A model generated the notes under the pieces. It worked only from the letters and a program-made list of their open reading frames with translations. It was not told the origin of the DNA and did no database searches. Shown here one piece after another: positions 60,997-64,000 of a stretch of DNA of 64,000 nucleotides. A program made the translations under genes and the position numbers. Positions within the stretch are counted from its first letter, which is position 1. Every line of letters begins with the position of its first letter. Source of the stretch: Hsuehochloa calcarea (taxonomy: Eukaryota; Streptophyta; Magnoliopsida; Poales; Poaceae); contig CM070594.1 in assembly GCA_036346395.1 (NCBI GenBank), positions 54,173,519-54,237,518 of the forward strand, written 5' to 3'.

Positions 60997-61148
60997 CAGG
61001 GGCGGAGATGGACATCGGCCCTCCGAGACTCAGCTAAAAATGCCAACTGAAAATTCAAATAGCAGCGTCAAAAGTCAGTGTTAATTTAATTTTTAGATCA
61101 AAACGCGTTGGGCCGGCCCGAGGCCTACCCAGCGCTGGCTACGCTCTG
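60997..61148. mobile_element. hAT-type MITE, 152 bp, with perfect 8-bp target duplication
   Basis: The left end CAGGGGCGGAGATGG pairs with a right end whose complement is CAGAGCGTAGCCAG. CTCATGCG flanks both sides (60989-60996 and 61149-61156). Confidence 0.9.
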
Positions 61149-61156
61149 CTCATGCG

Positions 61157-62109
61157 CATGTGCAAACAAACACATCCAAACTTTTGTACAGTACTGTCAG
61201 TTGGTTGAGACTTTACACTAACGTGAGGGCGCCGTTCCTCTTGCAACTATTAAGTAGTTGCATACGGCAAAATTTGCGAGCTCAACGTCTGTCGGTACCC
61301 GTCGCTAATTCTTCGTTTCCTCTGGTACGTCGCACACGCTGAATTAAAATGGAGTAGCTTCCATCCGGTCCATGATACTGTACGGCATCAGGCATCAGGC
61401 ATCAGGCATCAGCGCAAAGTTTTGAGTGCTGGAGTGACTGCGAGGTGGCCAACCTACGCGTTACGTGCGGCCCCGCTGATGCTTTTTGCTGTGGGTTCTG
61501 AAGCTCGGCCGTGTGGGCCACCGCCGCGGAGAGCCGGCAGTGTGCCGCACGGCGCACGCAGCCACGGACCCGCTCCCACCGTTCCGCCGTAAAGACCAGG
61601 TCCAGGGACCCCCCAGCCCCGTGCTTCCTCGCTGACCTCCGGGCCCACATGAAAAATCCAAAACAACCCACTGGCTTGCTCTCCTGGCTGCCGGGTGGGC
61701 CCCGCGTGATCCCTTGCAGGCACCGGTACACCAGCCTCCACTCTGTCTGGTGGACGTAATAGGGGGACGAGGAGAGGTGAGGCTCAGGTCTCGTGACCTT
61801 TTCGACCCACGGCCCAGGCCTCCGACGCGCGTCCCCTACCCCGCGAGTTACCCGAACTGCTGCCCCGAGAGGCCGAGAGCACCACCCCCCGCCACACCTC
61901 GCCTCGCGACGCCTTTGTTTGCCCCGTAACAAAACGCGACGCAGACCCCACACCTCTCGCTCTCTCTTTCTCTCTCTCCTCGCCTCCGTTGCTTGTCTCC
62001 TCCAACTCCGCCACCTCGCCGGCGACTTGGCCGGGCCGCCCCTCTACACCGGCTGCGCCCCTGCCTCTGCCCCACCGCGGCGGACGACCGCCGACCGCGC
62101 ACCGCGACC
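61157..62109. promoter_or_regulatory. Upstream region of DUF1639 copy B
   Basis: 61384-61411 holds four tandem copies of GGCATCA. 61450-61950 is GC-rich with overlapping open frames but no domain. 61950-61985 is a CT-rich tract (CTCTCGCTCTCTCTTTCTCT), common in grass 5' UTRs just before the start codon. Confidence 0.4.
61384..61411. repeat. (GGCATCA)x4
   Basis: Four perfect 7-bp units. Confidence 0.95.
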
Positions 62110-63036
62110 ATGGCAGCGACAGCGGATCCGAGGGCGAAGCCGCCGGCCGCGCAGTCACACCACCTGAAGCCGTGGGTACCCCCGCCACCACCTCGTGCCC
62201 ACCGCGTGCCGTCCCTGCTGGCTGTCTCTGAGAGCGGCGGAAGCGTTAGGGCCACCCGCGATCGGCGCCGCTCCTCGTCGTCCCACCGACAGGGCGGCAC
62301 CGGCACCGGCGCCGATGCCGTAGCGGGGGAGCCTTACGAAGGTGCGCTGGAGGATCTCCGGGCCAAGTTCATGGGCCACCTCCACGACGCCGCCGACCGA
62401 CTCCGCCTGCCCCCGCCGAAGCCCCAGCCTCGGTCGCCGGAGCCCGAGCCTTCGGCAGCGCCGCTTCCACCGCCGCCGCCGGACCCCTCTGTGACTGTGG
62501 CTGCCAGCAGGCCGTGGAACCTGAGGGAGCGGAAGCGCCGCTCATCAGCCCGCGGGAGCACGGCCGCGTCGGCCAAGACGCCGTGGGCGACCGCGGCGGC
62601 GAACGCGCGGGACGACGACGGCGAGCGCCCCCGTTCGCGGTGGCGCTGGCGGCGGACGATATCGAGGAGGACATCTACGCCCTGACCGGCGCCCGGCCGC
62701 GGCGGCGGCCTCTGAAGCGACCGCGCGTCGTGCAGCGGCAGCTCGATGTAAGCCAATTCCCCATACTGCCCCTCACCCCCTAATCACCTCATTAGAACAA
62801 AAAAAAACTCCCTACTATTATATTACCTCCCCGATACGCTTTTATCCCCTGCTTAGTTAGCATTATTATTCTATAATACTACTAATCTAATCAATTCTTG
62901 TGTGAGATAATAGTAACAGTACTTATCATCCAGCTAATAATAGCACTGGCAATTGTCTCGCCTCGTGCAGTTGCTGTTCCCGGGGCTGTGGCTGACCGAG
63001 ATCACCGCCGACGCCTACAGGGTCCCCGACGACTAG
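62110..63036 (+). CDS. DUF1639 family protein (copy B), one apparent frameshift
   Basis: Exon 1 is 62110-62747 and exon 2 is 62971-63036, with a GT-AG intron. The first frame gives MAATADPRAKPPAAQ, HHLKPWVPPPPP, a segment ALEDLRAKFMGHLHDAADRL, and RPWNLRERKRR (about residues 135-145). The conserved C-terminus is in another frame: PFAVALAADDIEEDIYALTG, RPRRRPLKRPRVVQRQLD, then exon 2 LLFPGLWLTEITADAYRVPD and a stop. The change of frame falls at the C run 62628-62632 (CCCCC), consistent with one missing C. So this is either a consensus error or a recent loss. This is the DUF1639 (PF07797) pattern and a paralogue of copy A, from which it differs in most of the N-terminus. ATG 62110 is used; no earlier ATG lies in this frame after the CT tract. 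Function unknown. Confidence 0.8.
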
Positions 63037-63150
63037 CAACCACCGCCAGCACCAGCTCCGGCCGGCCAGCTCAACCATTCTACGTACCCATCTTGTGAGT
63101 CATAAAAAAAATTATAATTCAGTTTAGTCGAGTTGATAGGTACTTGTACT

Positions 63151-63420
63151 CAGGGGCGGAGCCCAATAGGAGAAGGACCTAGTGTCACAGGACACCGGGT
63201 AAAAAAAAAGCAAAAATTAGTCCATATATACTACGCGTGCATCCCCTAGCTCAAAAGTTGTGCACCCCGGTTCAGCCCAACATCCGGCTGTATGATACAT
63301 TTTGATAATATTTACTACATAAATTACTATTTAGTACATTGTTGCTTAAAAATTATATATGTTGTTATATGTATAGTAAAATAGTAAACTCTGATTATTT
63401 TTGTTCTAGTTCCGCCTCTG
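63151..63420. mobile_element. hAT-type MITE, 270 bp
   Basis: The left end CAGGGGCGGAGCCCA pairs with a right end whose complement is CAGAGGCGGAACTAG. Flanks CTTGTACT (63143-63150) and CTTGGACT (63421-63428) match at 7 of 8. It lies about 115 bp after the stop of DUF1639 copy B, so probably in or next to its 3' UTR. Confidence 0.88.
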
Positions 63421-63428
63421 CTTGGACT

Positions 63429-64000
63429 TGCCATGTCCATCTTTTAACTTAAGGAAGAATCCATGCAGTGCTTTATTCTCTCTCTCTGGCAAATGTACAG
63501 TAGGGTGGTACAGTAGGGTGTGTGGTCGTGTTCTTGTGATCTACTCATAATCCATGTAGGATGCCATGCCTTACTCTCTCTCTCTCTCTCAGGTTACATG
63601 GTTTGACGATATCAGTTCAATTGCAGCACGAGTTGTTTGTGCCTTTTTTTTTTTCCGTTCTTTGCTTTGTTTAGTTTTTTTTTTCCTATTTATTTTTGAC
63701 GAATGAAACGCAGGTGCAGAGAGATAAAATTTATTCTTCGCATATAAACGTATTTAAATAGAAACAGTTGATTAATCCACTGTCTGTTACGCTAACCAGT
63801 TGATCCTAGGACGCTCCTTTTTTCCTATCTGTTCGGCTTGATGGGTTTGATCCGTCTCGTCTTTGTGTTTTCGTGGGGGTACGCCGTAGTTATAGCCGTG
63901 GCTGGCTTTGGTGCGGCGCGCTTGTATCGGGATTCGGGAGAGGTAAGTGGTTGGGTCGTTTTGGGATTCTTGGACCCCGCCACCTGTTGGGGTTAACGTG
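63429..64000. other. Downstream flank, nothing recognised
   Basis: CT repeat at 63573-63589 and several T runs. No gene supported up to the window end. Confidence 0.35.

Noticed and set aside
61402..61953. 183-residue minus-strand frame upstream of DUF1639 copy B
   Set aside because: GC-rich with competing frames on both strands, no domain, and no splice or start context that stands out.
62334..62756. Minus-strand frames over DUF1639 copy B
   Set aside because: Antisense shadow of a GC-rich exon.

Overview
This window is nuclear DNA from a grass (Poaceae). It has very GC-rich first exons next to AT-rich introns, GT-AG spliced genes, and dense nested plant LTR retrotransposons, hAT, CACTA and Mutator-type elements and a tRNA-derived SINE. 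I see no prokaryotic gene organisation, no CRISPR array and no rRNA or tRNA gene that I can support. The species cannot be named from sequence alone; Oryza or a relative is possible.

Layout. 1-9988: the 3' part of a Ty3/gypsy element of the Tat lineage. Its sense gag-pol is broken, but downstream of integrase it carries an antisense, eight-exon gene that reads through without a stop (8997 to 6192, predicted 772 aa). 10.0-11.1 kb: the 3' end of a LINE. 11.1-12.55 kb: two small hAT-type MITEs. 13.0-21.0 kb: a Ty1/copia element with two LTRs, broken up by further retroelement DNA. 21.1-25.0 kb: a hAT element, a tandem duplication and unexplained DNA.

25.35-30.24 kb (minus strand): a multi-exon host gene for a polytopic membrane protein. 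I recognise it as the N-terminal half of a plant MTP12/ZnT5-like zinc transporter; the catalytic CDF half is absent. A SINE sits just upstream and a solo LTR lies in an intron. 31.2-34.8 kb: a foldback element and a decayed hAT transposon. 35.3-37.65 kb (minus strand): a DUF1639 gene. 62.11-63.04 kb (plus strand): a second DUF1639 gene with one apparent frameshift.

38.05-54.19 kb: a copia-like LTR split by a 13.5 kb gypsy (probably Tekay/Del chromovirus) element with 4.3 kb LTRs and a CTCAC target duplication. 55.17-60.11 kb: a Mutator-like element containing a 3.5 kb CACTA element, which itself holds a captured gene fragment. 60.2-61.15 kb: another inverted-repeat element with a hAT MITE at its edge. 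63.15-63.42 kb: a last hAT MITE downstream of the second DUF1639 gene.

The host genes form three small islands in a sea of transposons and no shared pathway is evident. The three observations most worth following are the open antisense gene in a dead Tat element, the truncated MTP12-like gene, and an error-like mutation pattern at CAG/CTG sites in the large gypsy element.
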